DNA from: Hydrangea macrophylla
Taxonomy: Eukaryota > Streptophyta > Magnoliopsida > Cornales > Hydrangeaceae
Direction of reading: 5' to 3'
Assembly: GCA_033977485.1 (NCBI GenBank)
Contig: CM066983.1
Location: 108,963,580-109,027,579 of the forward strand
Length of the DNA: 64,000 bases
The notes under the pieces are model-generated. The model searched no databases and had not been told where the DNA came from. It saw nothing but the letters and a program-made list of their open reading frames with translations. Positions 46,912-59,460 of this stretch are shown here, piece after piece. Position numbers and translations under genes: made by a program. Position 1 is the stretch's first letter; every line of letters starts with the position of its first letter.

Positions 46912-46957
<46 letters not shown>
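46557..46957. repeat. TA and GA microsatellites in the OTU gene 5' region
   Basis: TA run about 46557-46579 with an adjoining GA run to about 46600, TA run about 46861-46880, and GA run about 46914-46957. On the minus strand the last is a CT-rich stretch just downstream of the predicted transcription start. Confidence 0.8.
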
Positions 46958-46960
<3 letters not shown>

Positions 46961-47021
46961 AGATGCCACGGAAGAAGATAAGGATGGAAGGAAGAAAATG
47001 GAATTGTTAAACATGAAGTGA

Positions 47022-47028
47022 TTATATA
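47022..47028 (-). promoter_or_regulatory. Probable TATA box of the OTU gene
   Basis: TATATAA on the minus strand, in CTCTATATAATC, is followed about 65 bp downstream by a CT-rich leader. The coding ATG is at 45421, so one or more 5' UTR introns between about 46900 and 45430 are inferred (acceptor candidate AAAATAG|TACCAAGG just before the ATG). Confidence 0.45.
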
Positions 47029-47187
47029 GAGTTGGCCGGCGTTAAAAAACGAACAAGTAGTGAAGTGACGCCTAAAGAAAATGAAAGCATGGAAAGCCTC
47101 CCGTCTTGGAATACTACTTTGAGTGGCGTAAAAGATACCGTCGGTTTAAACGCCATTTCCTTCAACACTCCTTCTATTAAGTTTTTA

Positions 47188-47430
47188 GGGTAAATTACAG
47201 CACCACCCCCTAGATTATGACCCTTTTTAACTAACACCCCTTAAATTTTAAAACTGAACAGACTTACCCTTGAACTATCCAAAATGAACAAACTCACCAC
47301 TGAAGAAGGGGGTGTTAGTGTCCGACAACAAATGATAGTTTAGGGGGGGTGAGTTTGCTCAGCTTTAAAGTCTTAGGGGTGTTAGTGAAAAATGGTCATA
47401 GTTCAGGGGGCAATTGGTATTGTATTCACA
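47188..47430. mobile_element. Degenerate MULE-type MITE
   Basis: It begins GGGTAAATTACAGCACC, like the MITE at 57777, and contains paired blocks CCCTTAAATTTTAAAACTGA / TCAGCTTTAAAGTC and TGACCCTTTTT / AAAATGGTCA in inverted order. The right end and TSD are not clear. Confidence 0.45.
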
Positions 47431-48852
47431 TTTGTAGTAGTTTGCCTACGAGTAATGCTACACTCATACTAAATTTCACTCCCAACAATTCTGACCCTTG
47501 ATTCTAGTGGGCTCCATGTCCTACACAGAACCCACATGAATAAAGGGAACCCACATGAATCAAGGGTTAGGATGTATTGGGTGTGAAATTTGGTACGAAA
47601 TTTGGTGTAGGTATAGCATTTTTGTTTGCCCATATAAACATCGTGTGAACGCATCTATTGCTTACTCAAAAATCAAAAAGAAAAATTTTGAGGGGAAAAG
47701 TAAAGTGATGAAATAGTGCATAGAGATTTTCATAATCACTCAAATGTAAAGATGAATTATCAAATGAATACAGACAATTTGATCATGGAACTTGATGAAG
47801 CTGAAAATTTGATGGATGACAATTATCAAGAACTACTGGCTGGTATTAAGGATTGGGCTTGCAAAAAAAAAAAACTTGGTTAATGAACCAAAGTCCCTTA
47901 GAAATGTTTAAGCTTGTAATGAAAGTGATCTAGATGAATGAGAGTTCTTTTTTTTTCTTTTCTTCTTTTTTTGAGCTTACGTTAGAAGAAAAGTATTTAA
48001 AGGACGTGAGGTAATGGTTACTAGAGGATTACGGTCGACATGCATCTTGGAGATCAGATTTATATCCTCATCAGAACTCGACTCGTATACTACCTTACTC
48101 TAATTTTTGTTTTTTTGTTTTTTTTTTCAACCAAGCATATCAAAGGCACCAACTTCAGCCAAATTATTTTCATGCAAACATGAAACACTTAAATAAAATG
48201 ATTCAATTCCTCTCTAGTGGTTCAACACTACATTTTTAACTGACAGTTTATGAATTAGAGAAAAAATCATAAACTTTTTTAACTGACAGTTTATGAGTTG
48301 AGAAAAATTAAAATCAAAACATTTTTAACTGACAGTTTATGAGTGATTAATCAATCAACACATAATTTTGAAGATTTTTCAGAGATAAAATAGCGCATAT
48401 ACAGCAGAAAAAGAACATTTAAAGGACATATCAGAAGTTGCTCCAATATTTTTTCCATAGCAATTAGTATGTTGAATGTGTCAGCGGGAGAAAGAAAAGA
48501 AGAAGAAAGAAAATATCTCCTATGACATAGGACCTTAAAAGCAGGCAGCAATTCAACAGTTGTGTCTGCACAGCTTTGTGTGTTTGATAACCCAATTAAC
48601 TACTTAAAATGAAAAATCTTAGCACTTGGTTTTTCCAAAGCTTTTGTTAGTGTACCACAGCAAAAAACTTACCGAAAATTTCAAGAAAAAAATCATTGAA
48701 TAATGAATACAGTCTATTTCAATACTTAAAACACAGTTTTTCAGAACTGCAAATTAAGTAGTAGTTTAAAATATCCAATTCTACAAATTCAATACTTAAT
48801 TTTTAATTTTATAAATGGGACCTTAGTCGTAAATCTTTTGTATCACACTTAG

Positions 48853-48886
<34 letters not shown>

Positions 48887-49050
48887 CATGGAAACCTACC
48901 GACCCTAATTGGGATTCGGGAATCCTCAAGTAAAATCAGGTTCGAGAACAAAGGTTATATTAGTTTAACAAATAGTAAATTCTAAAAAAAACGTATAAAA
49001 CTCGGCATGGGTAGGGTCCTAACCAAGAAATGAACATTCACCAGACGCAA
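47431..49050. other. Intergenic stretch between OTU and kinase genes
   Basis: No gene supported. It contains a block repeated three times (TAACTGACAGTTTATGA at about 48237, 48280 and 48326; span 48232-48343) and a CT microsatellite at 48857-48884. Confidence 0.5.
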
Positions 49051-49059
49051 TTCAATATA

Positions 49060-50798
49060 GGGATATTAGGTCATAAACCCCTTAAAATGATGTGTTTTAG
49101 TAAAAAACCCACGTTTTTTGCAATTTTATGAAAAGCCCCTCGCTACTTTTCGTATTTGATGAAAAGCCCCTCCGCTCACAGATTATGTTATATTATCTGT
49201 GAACTTTAAATCATCATAACTCACTCGTTTTTTGGTCTTTTTGGATGATTTTTTTTTTGATATCATGTATTTTTTCGAGATCTACGCATTAGACTTGAAA
49301 GTTGTACAAAAAAAAATAATTTGGAACTTCATTTTTCATTTTTATCTTTCAGATATATAATATTATCTGTTTACACTAACAGATAACATTATTTGTCAAC
49401 TTTAAACCACCATAACTTTATCAATTCTTGGGCTTTTTGGGTGATTTTTTTTTTTGAATTCATGTATTTATTTGAGATCTACGCATTGGACTTGAAAGTT
49501 GTATAAAAAAAACAATTTGGAACTTCGTTTATCATTTTTATCTTTCAGACACAAACCGATAATATTATCTGTTTACACTAACAGATAATATTATTTGTCA
49601 ACTTTAAACCACCATAACGTTATCAATTCTTGGGCTTTTAGGGTGATTTTTTTTTTGATTTCATGTATTTCTGTAAGATCTACGCATCGGACTTGAAAGT
49701 TGTACAAAAAAAAATTAATTTGGAACTTCATTTTTCATTTTTATCTTCCAGACACAAACAGATAATATTATCTGTTTACACTAACAGATAATATTATTTG
49801 TCAACTTTAAACCACCATAACTTCATCAATTCTTGGACTTTTTGGGTGATTTTTTTTTTGATTTCATGTATTTCTTTAAGATCTACGCATCGGACTTGAA
49901 AGTTGTACAAAAAAAAATAATTTGGAGCTTCGTTTTTCATTTTTATCTTTCAGATACAAACAGATAATATTATCTGTTTGCACTAACAGATAATATTATT
50001 TGTCAACTTTAAACCACTATAACTTTATCAATTTTTGGGCTTTTTGGATGATTTTTTTTTTTGATTTCATGTATTTCTTTAAGATCTACGCATCGGACTT
50101 GAAAGTTGTACAAAAAAAAATAATTTAGAACTTCGTTTTTCATTTTTATCTTTCAGACACAAACAGATAATATTATCTGTTTACACTAACATATAATATT
50201 ATTTGTCAACTTTAAACCACCATAACTTTATCAATTCTTGGGCTTTTTGGATAATTTTTTTTTTGATTTCATGTATTTGTTTGAGATCTACGCAATAGGC
50301 ATGGAAATTTTAAGAAAAAAAGTCAAGTTGCAGCCTAATTTTGAGGTTTTATCTATCTTACAGATAATATTATTTGTTATCTGTGTGTCTAACAGATAAT
50401 ATTATCCGTCAACTTTAAACTACCATAACTTTATAAATTCTTGGGTTTTTTGGGTGATTTTTTTTTAATTCGTGTATTTTTTTAAGATCTATGCATCTAT
50501 GGTGCCTATTGTACGAAAGAAATATATTTTTATAATATGTATGTGAAAAAAATGCAATTTTTCATATATTTTTGATGTTTAGTTTTTTTTTTTTGTCCCA
50601 GTATTTCATGATCAACATTGAACTTGACTGATAGATCTCGTTTTGCTGATTTCAAAACATCAAATTTTACGAAAAACGGACTTGTATAACAAAAGTTATA
50701 GCAATTTAAGTGTAAAAAGGGCCTAATGCGATAAAGAAAAGTAGCATGGGTTTTAGTTTTGAAGAGTTTGATTTGAGGGGGCTTTGGCCGAAGGTCCC
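49060..50798. mobile_element. MULE-type non-autonomous element carrying a tandem array (TSD TTCAATATA)
   Basis: Ends GGGATATTAGGTCATAAACC and (complement of the right end) GGGACCTTCGGCCAAAGCC form imperfect inverted repeats. Perfect 9-bp TSDs TTCAATATA lie at 49051-49059 and 50799-50807. The interior is almost entirely the tandem array described separately. No coding frame. Confidence 0.8.
49186..50520. repeat. About seven tandem copies of a ~202-bp unit
   Basis: The anchor GTCAACTTTAAACCACCATAA (diverged in the first and last copies) starts at about 49199, 49395, 49597, 49800, 50002, 50205 and 50408, giving periods of 196, 202, 203, 202, 203 and 203 bp. Each unit contains the 16-bp palindrome CAGATAATATTATCTG or a derivative, a second half-copy after CACTAA, and a GGACTTGAAAGTTGTAC block. 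Inner copies are most alike; edge copies are diverged. Confidence 0.9.
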
Positions 50799-50872
50799 TT
50801 CAATATATAGAACTTCTTGACTTAAAATTCAGTGATCACATTTTTCTCAACCTTACAATCCTGTTATAACAG

Positions 50873-50898
50873 TTATATATATATATATATATATATAT
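50873..50898. repeat. TA microsatellite
   Basis: About 12 TA/AT units in intergenic DNA between the tandem-array element and the 3' end of the kinase gene. Confidence 0.8.
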
Positions 50899-51258
50899 CT
50901 TTTGCTCAATGTCTCGGAAAGTTTTATCAGGAAGTTGTTTCCCAACATACCAGCAAGTAGCTTATTAGCAAAAATAATAATAATAATAATAAGTAGCTAA
51001 AGAGAGAGATTATATACATATTGGTTGGAGTGGGAGCATTGTCTTGTATACAATATCTTGAATCATAGATTATAACCCATTAGATTTCCTACCATTAACA
51101 CCCCATGGATTTCTCCAAGAGCCAAAAAATACGTTCAGACCCTTTTGCTAAGGCCCCGTTTGGGTGCCGTGGTCGTGCTTCCAGTTGCGGTTTCCCAAAC
51201 CGTTTGGGAAGCCCTCGATTGCATAACTCCGCCAAATGTGGCCTCAAAACCATGGCAA

Positions 51259-54200
51259 TTAGCAAGTCCTTACAAGCTTTGATGACCACTTCCGAATAAG
51301 CCACCCACTGTCACCAATCTTTATATCCATAATACTTCTCTTACCTTTTGTCTTCGTTTTCTCTGAATTTTCCACAGTCACCAAACTCCTTACAGGTGGT
51401 TGAGGACTGCCCATTCCCGATGACGCCTCGATTACTTGGTTCACCATTTCCAAGACCTCGCTCATCTTCGGCCGTGCCTTCTGGTGTCTGAACAAGCATC
51501 GGCTCGCAACATTTGCAAGCTTTTGGACCGACCTAAGAGAGTAATTTCCTTCAAGTTGGGGGTCCAATATCAGCTTAAATTTCTTCACGTCTGATAAGTG
51601 TGGCTTTATCCATTCCAACAGCTTCCGCTCACTCTTGGGGCGGTTTGGCTCCAATGGGCGCCTACCTGTTATAAGTTCGTAGAGGAAGACACCGTAGCTC
51701 CATACATCACTCTTGGATGTGAGATGTCCGGTTCGGATGTATTCAGGAGCTGCATATCCCATGGTTCCCACAACCTGATATAATTTCCAATTATATAAGC
51801 ATTCAGTTAATATAAAGAGAGTATTTATTTCTCTATTAACAGTTGGAAGTTAGTGCAAGGGGCATTAAGACAGCAGAACAAGGATCGGAAAAAAAGGATT
51901 CATGCTTCATCCATATCATAAAGATAAACCCTATTTTCCCACTAAACGATTTCTGATCCTGGGTTTTAACGTTCATCCGGCCAGTTGGGGAATGCACAAA
52001 TAGGATCAGGTTCAGCCCAATTCTCATTTTCTATTTGGTTCCTGTGAAAACCAGTTGCTTTGACAAAGAACTTGTTTTAAGTGTAATTTTAGATCTCACA
52101 CTGGCTATCACACAATACAAACCAAGCACTTCAATATGTAAAACTGGTGTACAACTGATTCCAAGCCTCCGCAAAGAGCCCTTAAAGTTGAATCACCCTC
52201 TCGAGCAACCCACAGCATTCAGGAGCCATTATCTGTTCTCCAAAATGGGGCGACATAGTACATGATGATCCAACAGAGTTTAATGCTAATGCAGTTCAAA
52301 GGAGCATAAATTAAAAAAGAAAGATGAAGAACATAGTCCCACCCAAGAATTATAATTACCAAATATAGGTCAAGTGAGCATGATCACATCTTTACCAAGT
52401 AGTTTTTATGTCGAATTCGAAGGGGAATAATACAAGAAAGTTTTCTTCCAATAATTAGGACTGTTGGAACTACAATTTAAACTAGCTAATTCCAAGGTTA
52501 AGGACATGGAAACGTGGTTTGTAAGGAAACATGTTTGAACATACCGCTGTAGAGACATGTGTTAGTCCTTCTTGAGGCCCCAATCTAGCCAATCCAAAGT
52601 CTGACAGCTTCGCATTCCATTGCTCATCTAGGAGAATGTTTGATGATTTGAAATCTCTGAAGATGATCTATTGAACAAAACAGAAAACATTTCCCAAAAT
52701 AAAATAAGAAATGTAACGTAGGTAGTAGGTTAGCATTTCCCAAAATAAAAATAAGAAATATAAAAGCAAATACCACACCTGAAAATCCATTTCTTCATGC
52801 AGATATGTTAAGCCACGAGCAGCATCTTGGGCTATTCGCAGTCTCATGGCCCAAGGAAGAGGGGTCTCAGAACGTAAATGGTGGTCCACACTTTTGTTAG
52901 GCATGTATTCATAAATCAGAAGCCGTTGAATTCCTCTTTCATCGTCCTCTGCACAGTAGCCCAGTAGCTTGACTAGGTTTGGATGCTCAACCACCCCAAG
53001 AACATTCACCTCTGTAACCCACTCCTTGTGTCCCTGTAAGACAAAAAGTTTGGAGCGTTAGACACTAAGCACTCCGTCCCAAATTAAGAGTCCTTATGGG
53101 ACTTCCAATTATTTAAGGAAGATTATTTTATCGCAGTGAAATTTTAAATTTTCTATTATTACCTTTCTTTTGAATTTGAAATTTCAGTGTCACGTCAAAT
53201 GAAAAATGGGAGAGTTTAATTAACAAAGGGTAAACTTGGAAAGTGTCAAGTTAAAGTACATTGACTTTCCGAAAAGGACTCTTAATTTGGGACATCCCAA
53301 AATGGAATAAAGGACTCTTAATTTGGGACAGAGGGAGTATTTGAATATTAGAGTTCGTGAATCCCTTATCTTCTGAACCATTAAAGCGGAACTCACATAA
53401 AATAGTAAGATCAAGAAAGTAGGCTCGTCAACATGAAATCTTCTAGGTTGAAAGCTAACCAAGGAGTGAAGAACAAGCTCATAAATTATACGAGACTAAC
53501 GCAGTTCAGGAACATGTTTTGCATCATCGTCAAATGGGCATGTTAGTGGCAACATCAGAATTTCACTGAATCCGAGATCAATTTATGAGCTTTATGGAAG
53601 AATCTAACTTCATTTAGGGCATATCACCTATTAATTGATTTACTTATTTCTAAGACTATTTTTCTTTCCTTTTTTGGGCAGGGACATGTGGAGGAAGCTA
53701 TAATTTTTATTCATTTACTAGCGGAAGTGTGATGAAGAGGAACTGCAGGGCCATGCTTTTGATCTGTCGTTCTTTAAACACTACAGTAAATAGCATCTCC
53801 TCTCTCATGTTTTTTGACCTTTCCATCCTCTCCTCGTTTCTTTCCCCTTATCAACTAGTTTTGAGTTAATTCGGAAAAAAACTCATTGCTTGGTCAAGCA
53901 TTTTAACTCCACAAGATATTACTGCTCAACCATTAGGATCGTCTTCTAACATAGAATTTTCTAGTCTTTTCTTGTCGCGCACGACAAACCCTAGTTGAGT
54001 TCAAAAACACTCCATTTATTGTACCACGCTCTATAAAATACACCCATGTATGCGTCTCATAACACACAAACAACTTTCTGAAGCAACATGATAAATGACA
54101 TGGATTCTGAATGTTAATTGATGCAGGGGCATCCAAGAGGCTTAGCTGGGCTACTACCCATTAAGAAAACAAGCCCTATATCTGTTTAACTTTATGTTAG

Positions 54201-56073
54201 TCCATTTGCATAGATAGTACTATTTAGGATCCTTAGAGTCATATTTGATTCTCTTAAGTAGGCATCTAATGTTTTTTCCTAAAATAGAGCAAAACTAGGT
54301 TACTAATCTCGCCATAATCAAAACCCGTAAAGCAAATATTTCTTCAGCTGATCAGACCCTAAAAGTTTTTCTCTCTCTGTTCCGGATTTAAACTATTATG
54401 TTCTTGTTAGATTCGGGGTGTGAATGGGAGCTTATGTAAGCTCAAAGGGAATGTTAGGATCGCTATGGACCGACTCTATACTCAGGGGAAAGGCTTGGAA
54501 TATTAAGTTTCAAGATTCTAGCAGAACATTTTCTAGTGAGGGGCATTCGACCGGTCGACCGGACCCTGTTTCTGAAGAGTCACAACTTTTCATGTAAAAA
54601 TTTCGAGTTTGTTTGAACTTTATTTGTTCTTATGGCTGATAAACGTGTATATACTTATATATATGTAATATATAGGTGTTGGGACACAACCATTTGTGTA
54701 GAGAGGCATCTCTTACCCAATTGACACCTCTATATATACTCTAAGTAGTTAGTTATTTGATATACAATTTTTCCACATTTTATCTTCTTCTTCTCCATCT
54801 ATTCTAGAGTCAATTGAGAGCAATTTATATACATATATTCTGCAGAGTATAATAGAGTTTGTTGTCTCTATTATATTAGATCGTAGTATCCTCAAGAAGG
54901 ATACGTCTTAGTTCACAAACAACTAAGTGTGTGGGACGTAAATTCGTTTTTCGGACAACGCTTTGCGTGCTCGATCTAGTCACTGTTTTGTTTTGTTTCA
55001 TATACATAGTTTCCAACAGTTCTTAGCTATTTCTCCATCATTTGTCATGGGTTTTACAGAGTATATTTTTATCCACAACTAAATATGGAAGTATAAAGTA
55101 GAATCTTAATTCATGCACCTCGTTTGTGTCATTTCTGGGTTAAGACTATATTGAATCCTCCGAATATATGTACGAAACTTGTGATGCACAATTGCCAAAT
55201 CCTACCATTTCGGTGTCCAACAAAACCAACTTCTAAACCCATGCATCAGCCACTTACAACAAATCACACCTAAGTCCAAGCATCTTACATGTTCGCTTCA
55301 TATGACCGACTATACTTAATTTAAATAACTACAAAGCTCTAATTGGTTTACGGATTTAGAGAAGGAAAATGAAAAGTAAAAGAAACTAGAACGCAAATTT
55401 CTTTCGCGTGTTTTCCCTAGAGTTTCCTCAATGCTCATTAGAAATTAGAAAATTTTCAAACATAATAGGAAATGAGGAAAGTAAGTGACATTAATTTTCA
55501 CCATATTTCTTTTTCCTCCTATTTTTTTATGTTGTTTTCCTTAATAACCAAACAAAAGAAAAGTATTCGTGTTCTTTTCCTTTCCCTAAATGAGTCCATG
55601 AACCAAACAGAACCAAAGAAAAAATCACAGAGAAATTAACACTTCGAATACTAAAAATAATCAAAACTAAAGAATATAAAAAAGCTCACCTGTAACCCAC
55701 TTCTGCTTAATTGTTTCACAGCGACATTGTATTTTTTAACTGGATCATCGGAACTCTTGATCACACCCTTGTATACACAGCCGAACCCACCCTCTCCAAT
55801 TTTGACAGTGCGGTTGAAATTCTTCGTGGCGCCCTTCAGCTCCGAAACTGTGAACACTCTGAGATTGCTAGGCCTTTGAGAAAAACTCGGGAATGAGTTC
55901 CTCCTCCCCGTGGACTCAGTACTAGTTTCTGAGACAGTTTGAGAATTGAAATCAGACCCAGATCTCTTCACCTCACTGTCAGTGAGTGTGGAATTGAAGG
56001 ACGGAATCGATATAGGCATTGTGTTTTTTTGTTCATCCTCTTTTTCTCCATTGGAGAACTGGAAACACTTCAT
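51259..56073 (-). CDS. PCRK1/PCRK2: Receptor-like cytoplasmic kinase, PCRK1/PCRK2 (PBL39/40) type
   Basis: Four coding exons on the minus strand with GT-AG junctions: 55690-56073, 52779-53033, 52545-52667, 51259-51774; all junctions are in phase 0. The product is 425 aa, starting [11 protein letters not shown]; the frame upstream starts only with GTG. Kinase features: glycine loop GEGGFG 93-98, VAVK Lys120, helix-C Glu136, FRDFKSSN with catalytic Asp218 (Arg217, so RD type), DFG 236-238, [10 protein letters not shown] 257-266, and [18 protein letters not shown]. The Ser/Thr-rich N-terminal segment lacks the Gly2 myristoylation site of many RLCK-VII members; the MKCF start and the C-terminal SKLVRT match Arabidopsis PCRK1/2 as I remember them. 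These kinases act at the plasma membrane in pattern-triggered immunity. Intron 1 is 2.66 kb and carries a Stowaway MITE and a Copia-like LTR. Confidence 0.9.
53070..53337. mobile_element. Stowaway-type (Tc1/mariner) MITE in kinase intron 1
   Basis: The arms CACTCCGTCCCAAATTAAGA and TCTTAATTTGGGACAGAGGG are inverted copies. TA follows the right end; the left TA has decayed. An internal extra copy of the arm lies at about 53276-53294. Confidence 0.7.
54677..55018 (+). mobile_element. Copia-type solo LTR in kinase intron 1
   Basis: 342 bp from TGTTGGGACAC to AGTTTCCAACA, with a TATA box near 54731 and a leader-like tail. No flanking 5-bp duplication was seen, so an old or edge-eroded copy is likely. 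Just upstream (54547-54562) is a TCGACCGGTCGACCGG motif like that in the Gypsy LTR. Confidence 0.6.
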
Positions 56074-56264
56074 GGTCTCTAACACACACCACCACCACCC
56101 TCACTGCAGATTATATTACCTTCTGTTAGAAAACATCAAAGTCTTATTATGTATTGGAATTAATTTTACAATGTTTATGTGAGGGGCTTTATATAGGCCA
56201 TACGAAATCCAACACATCAATACATTAAATCATATAATATACTATATCATATTTAGGTGATACT

Positions 56265-56522
56265 CCTCCCTACGTCCCATTTTACGTCTCTCTCTTTTTT
56301 TCTTTTTGGGATTTTTTAAAATTGCTGTCCACTTTTCTAAATTAATATGTAAATTTTACTTAGTTTCTCAAACTACCTTTCACTGCGTTCAACACCAAAA
56401 CAAAGCAAAAAAAGAAACTACAATAATTATGGGCAATTGTGAAAAGCAGTAGTATATTCTTTTTGTCCCCTTAAATAGTTGGATTCCCCAAAAGGAACAC
56501 ATAAAATGGGACGGATGGAGTA
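56265..56522. mobile_element. Stowaway-like MITE
   Basis: TACTCCTCCCTACGTCCC on the left and GGGACGGATGGAGTA on the right form the standard CTCCCTCCGTCCC-type inverted termini with TA at both ends. It lies about 190 bp upstream of the kinase ATG (within its proposed 5' UTR intron). Confidence 0.7.
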
Positions 56523-56589
56523 GATAATATCATATTATAACACATCAATTCATGTCTACTCATATCATTATAAATAACATATAATATCT

Positions 56590-56818
56590 TCTACTCCGTA
56601 CGTCCCAAATTGCTGGGCACTCTTTCTATTTTGGGTTGTCCCAAAATGTTAGTCCATGTTAAAAAGTCAACACAGCAAATTTTGAATTTTTATTATTTTG
56701 CCCTTTCTTTTTTCACACCCTAACTTATCTAAATGCATTTACTAAAAAAAATAATCATTTTGTTCTCTTAACAAGTTGAATTCCCAAAAATACCAAGTAA
56801 TTTGGAAAGGAGGGAATA
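56590..56818. mobile_element. Second Stowaway-like MITE
   Basis: CTACTCCGTACGTCCCAAAT on the left and ATTTGGAAAGGAGGGAATAG on the right are decayed inverted termini of the same group. Confidence 0.5.
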
Positions 56819-57333
56819 GCATATTCAAACAACCTCAAAATTAGTGAACATAGCTAGACAAAGGACATCATGGAAAGTTAATGGTTAAAATAAAATACTC
56901 CCCCAAAGTAATTGTTTTCTCCCAAGTATAAGCATGTACTCCGTATAATATATATATATATATATAGATGAATTCAGAGCAATAACAAACCAGACACTGC
57001 TTGCAACCAGCCAAACAGACAAACCCCCTCACAAGCCCACTATGTTCAACAAACAGATTTTCCATGAAATGGATTGTTGATACCAAAGATCAATCAAAAG
57101 GACACCAAGAAAACCCTTTCCTATCCAATTTTGCAAATTCAAAAATTTCTCAGTGTGCCATCAATTATAGTAAACAAATAGAAATACGTTGTTTTCTATA
57201 TACAACATGTATAAATCATTTTCCAGACTCACGAGGGGGCAAAAAAAATTAATAAGGGAGTTACTAAATTTCTTCAAATACCCAGTCTACAGCACCAAAA
57301 AAAAAACCTCAGACAGAGTACAAATTAACTAAC

Positions 57334-57500
57334 CTTTGAGCTTCACAATCTGCCCCAGAGATTTGATTGCCGTAACTACAAATCCCAATTTTTTGAAAGT
57401 TCTGAGTTATGAGTAAAATTTACGCTAGCTAAAAGGCTCCAAAAAGCAAGAGGAGGGCGAGAGTATCTGATCCAATAGAAGTCTGCCTAAGGCAGCTGCA
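57334..57500 (-). other. Probable 5' UTR exon of the kinase gene
   Basis: On the minus strand a leader-like sequence with CTCTCGCCCTCCTCTTGC ends at CTCAAAG|GTTAGT (exon end 57334, donor 57333-57332). A matching acceptor TTCTAACAG|AAGG lies at 56123/56122, 49 nt before the ATG. The inferred 5' UTR intron is about 1.2 kb. The upstream edge at 57500 is approximate. Confidence 0.45.
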
Positions 57501-57776
57501 AGTCAAGCTTATCAACCAAATTGAAAAGAACCCACATTAAAAAAAAAATTAATAAAAATAAAAAAAATAAAATGTATATATGTATATATAATATTCATAG
57601 ATACTACAAATTATACAACGCATATATAATTGAGACAGCATTAAATTGGGAGTCCAGTCTGAAGGCGGAATTTGAAAATGAAACCCAGTTGGTCAATCTA
57701 GAGAGAGATTGTGTCCTTACATAGAGAGAGAAAAATAAATGGACGATATGAATCATAGCAAAAATAATAAAAATAA

Positions 57777-58024
57777 GGGTAAATTACACTGACATCCCCT
57801 GAGGTTTGACATAATTGCAATATCCTCTCTCGTATATTGAAAAGTTACACAAACCTCCCTTATAAATAGACATACCTGACAGTAATAGTAAATTTACTGC
57901 TGTACCCTCAATTTGTTTGCACCCTAATCTCTTTGCATATATATATATACATATATGTATATATATGCACAAATACATATATGGACACACATATGTATTC
58001 ACTTTGCTTCCTCTGCTAGAAGAC

Positions 58025-58058
<34 letters not shown>

Positions 58059-58068
58059 TAGAAGACAG

Positions 58069-58099
<31 letters not shown>

Positions 58100-58955
58100 T
58101 GATGGGTACGCGATTCTGGGAATTGATTTAGGGGATCTGAAATTTTATCTCTGAGTTGATTCATATTTGGATGCCAAGTTGAAAATTTCTTAAAATCAAA
58201 ATGTATAACTGTGAAATCCAACTTGATTAGTTTAGGGTTCCTGTAAATTTACATTGTGCCCAAATTTCAAAGCCCGAAATTTGAGATGATTAGGTAGTTC
58301 AATCTATTTTGATTTGCTATTAATTTAGATTTTGGACTAATTTACGCAAATTCTTTGAATCCATCTCTTTAATAATGATGTGTTGGTCTAATTGTATTCA
58401 AGGACGATTTACACTCTGTTTTTTTTTTAGAGAGAGAAGAGGATAGAGAGAGGGCGAGAGAGAAGACAGAGAGTTGAGAGGTGTTGGGCGGCCTGTGATG
58501 ATGGGCGGCGTTGGTGGTGGGGTGCGGAGGTCCACCAAACTTCAATTGGACTCAAAAATGGCTATTTGACACATATGTATATTTAGAGGACCTCTGTTTT
58601 GGCCGTCGGATCGTGCTTTTATTAATGACAGTTTTGTCATTTTATAGTTTTTTAACACAATTCAACTGCCAAAACAGAGGTCCTCTCTTTAATAAAGAGA
58701 GGTGGCCCTCTTTAGATAATCTTTGTGTATGTATATATATATATATATATATACTTATAAACACACACTTTTTGGTATTAAAGAATTAAAAATTACTCAC
58801 ATAATCAATTTATGTTAAGGGTAAATGGTAAAACTAACGGAGGGGAGATGTGTAACGTAATCCAAACTTTAAGGGAGGTCTGTGTAATTTTTCAATATAC
58901 GAGAGAGGTTCGTGTAATTAAATCAAATCTCAGGGAAGGTCCATGTAATTTACCC
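57777..58955. mobile_element. MULE-type MITE/foldback (TSD TAAAAATAA)
   Basis: The ends GGGTAAATTACACTGAC and complementary GTAATTTACCC lie in long inverted repeats that share CTCGTATATTGAAAAGTTACAC and its complement. Perfect 9-bp TSDs TAAAAATAA are at 57768-57776 and 58956-58964. The 1,179-bp interior includes two CT microsatellite blocks separated by CTGCTAGAAGACAG (about 58023-58096), a GGGCGGCGTTGGTGGTGGGG stretch, and a small hairpin GGACCTCTGTTTTGG / CCAAAACAGAGGTCC (58588-58684). The mixed GC-rich interior may be captured host DNA. Confidence 0.8.
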
Positions 58956-59069
58956 TAAAAATAAAAATGAAAGATATTAATGATATTATGGGCGTGAGAA
59001 CGGGTCATATTTTATTTTATTTATTTATTTATTTGAGAGAATGGGTCATTTGGGTGAACAATTATAGTT

Positions 59070-59350
59070 GTGTTTTCATCTCATTTTAATTTTTGTAATT
59101 TTGATATCTTTAATTTAGTCTTTGAAGCTTTTAAATAGAAATAATTACATTCATAAGCGGATGGAGATATTAGTGTTGTTTCATTTTTGCCCCTAAAATA
59201 CGTAAGAGTTTATAGCATGTGAGTAAATTCTGTCAATTTTTTCTCATAGAATCGGACATTTGAATCACATCATTCCTATCACAAACTTCAAAAACCAAAT
59301 TGATGCAACAAAAAATTACAGAAACTAAAATGAGATACAGAACAAACTTC
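59070..59350. repeat. Hairpin repeat A
   Basis: TCATCTCATTTTAATTTTTGTAATTTT on the left is complementary to AAAAATTACAGAAACTAAAATGAGATAC on the right. The inner block CATAAGCGGATGGAGATATTAGTG is found inverted in hairpin B at about 60107-60140. Ends are approximate. Confidence 0.6.
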
Positions 59351-59460
59351 AAGTATATATTTTGTAATTAAGACATAGTAATAATACGTGCTATTGTGCT
59401 AACCACTCAGCTTTATTCTGGGATTATATCTTTGGAGACAAATATGCAAGATTATTAATG

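Noticed and set aside
49186..50520. Possible CRISPR-like array
   Set aside because: The repeats are contiguous 202-bp units without unique spacers, in a plant nuclear context within a MULE-type element.
57784..58221. 145-aa minus-strand frame with Arg/Glu/Ser repeats
   Set aside because: It is the translation of a CT microsatellite and MITE terminus.
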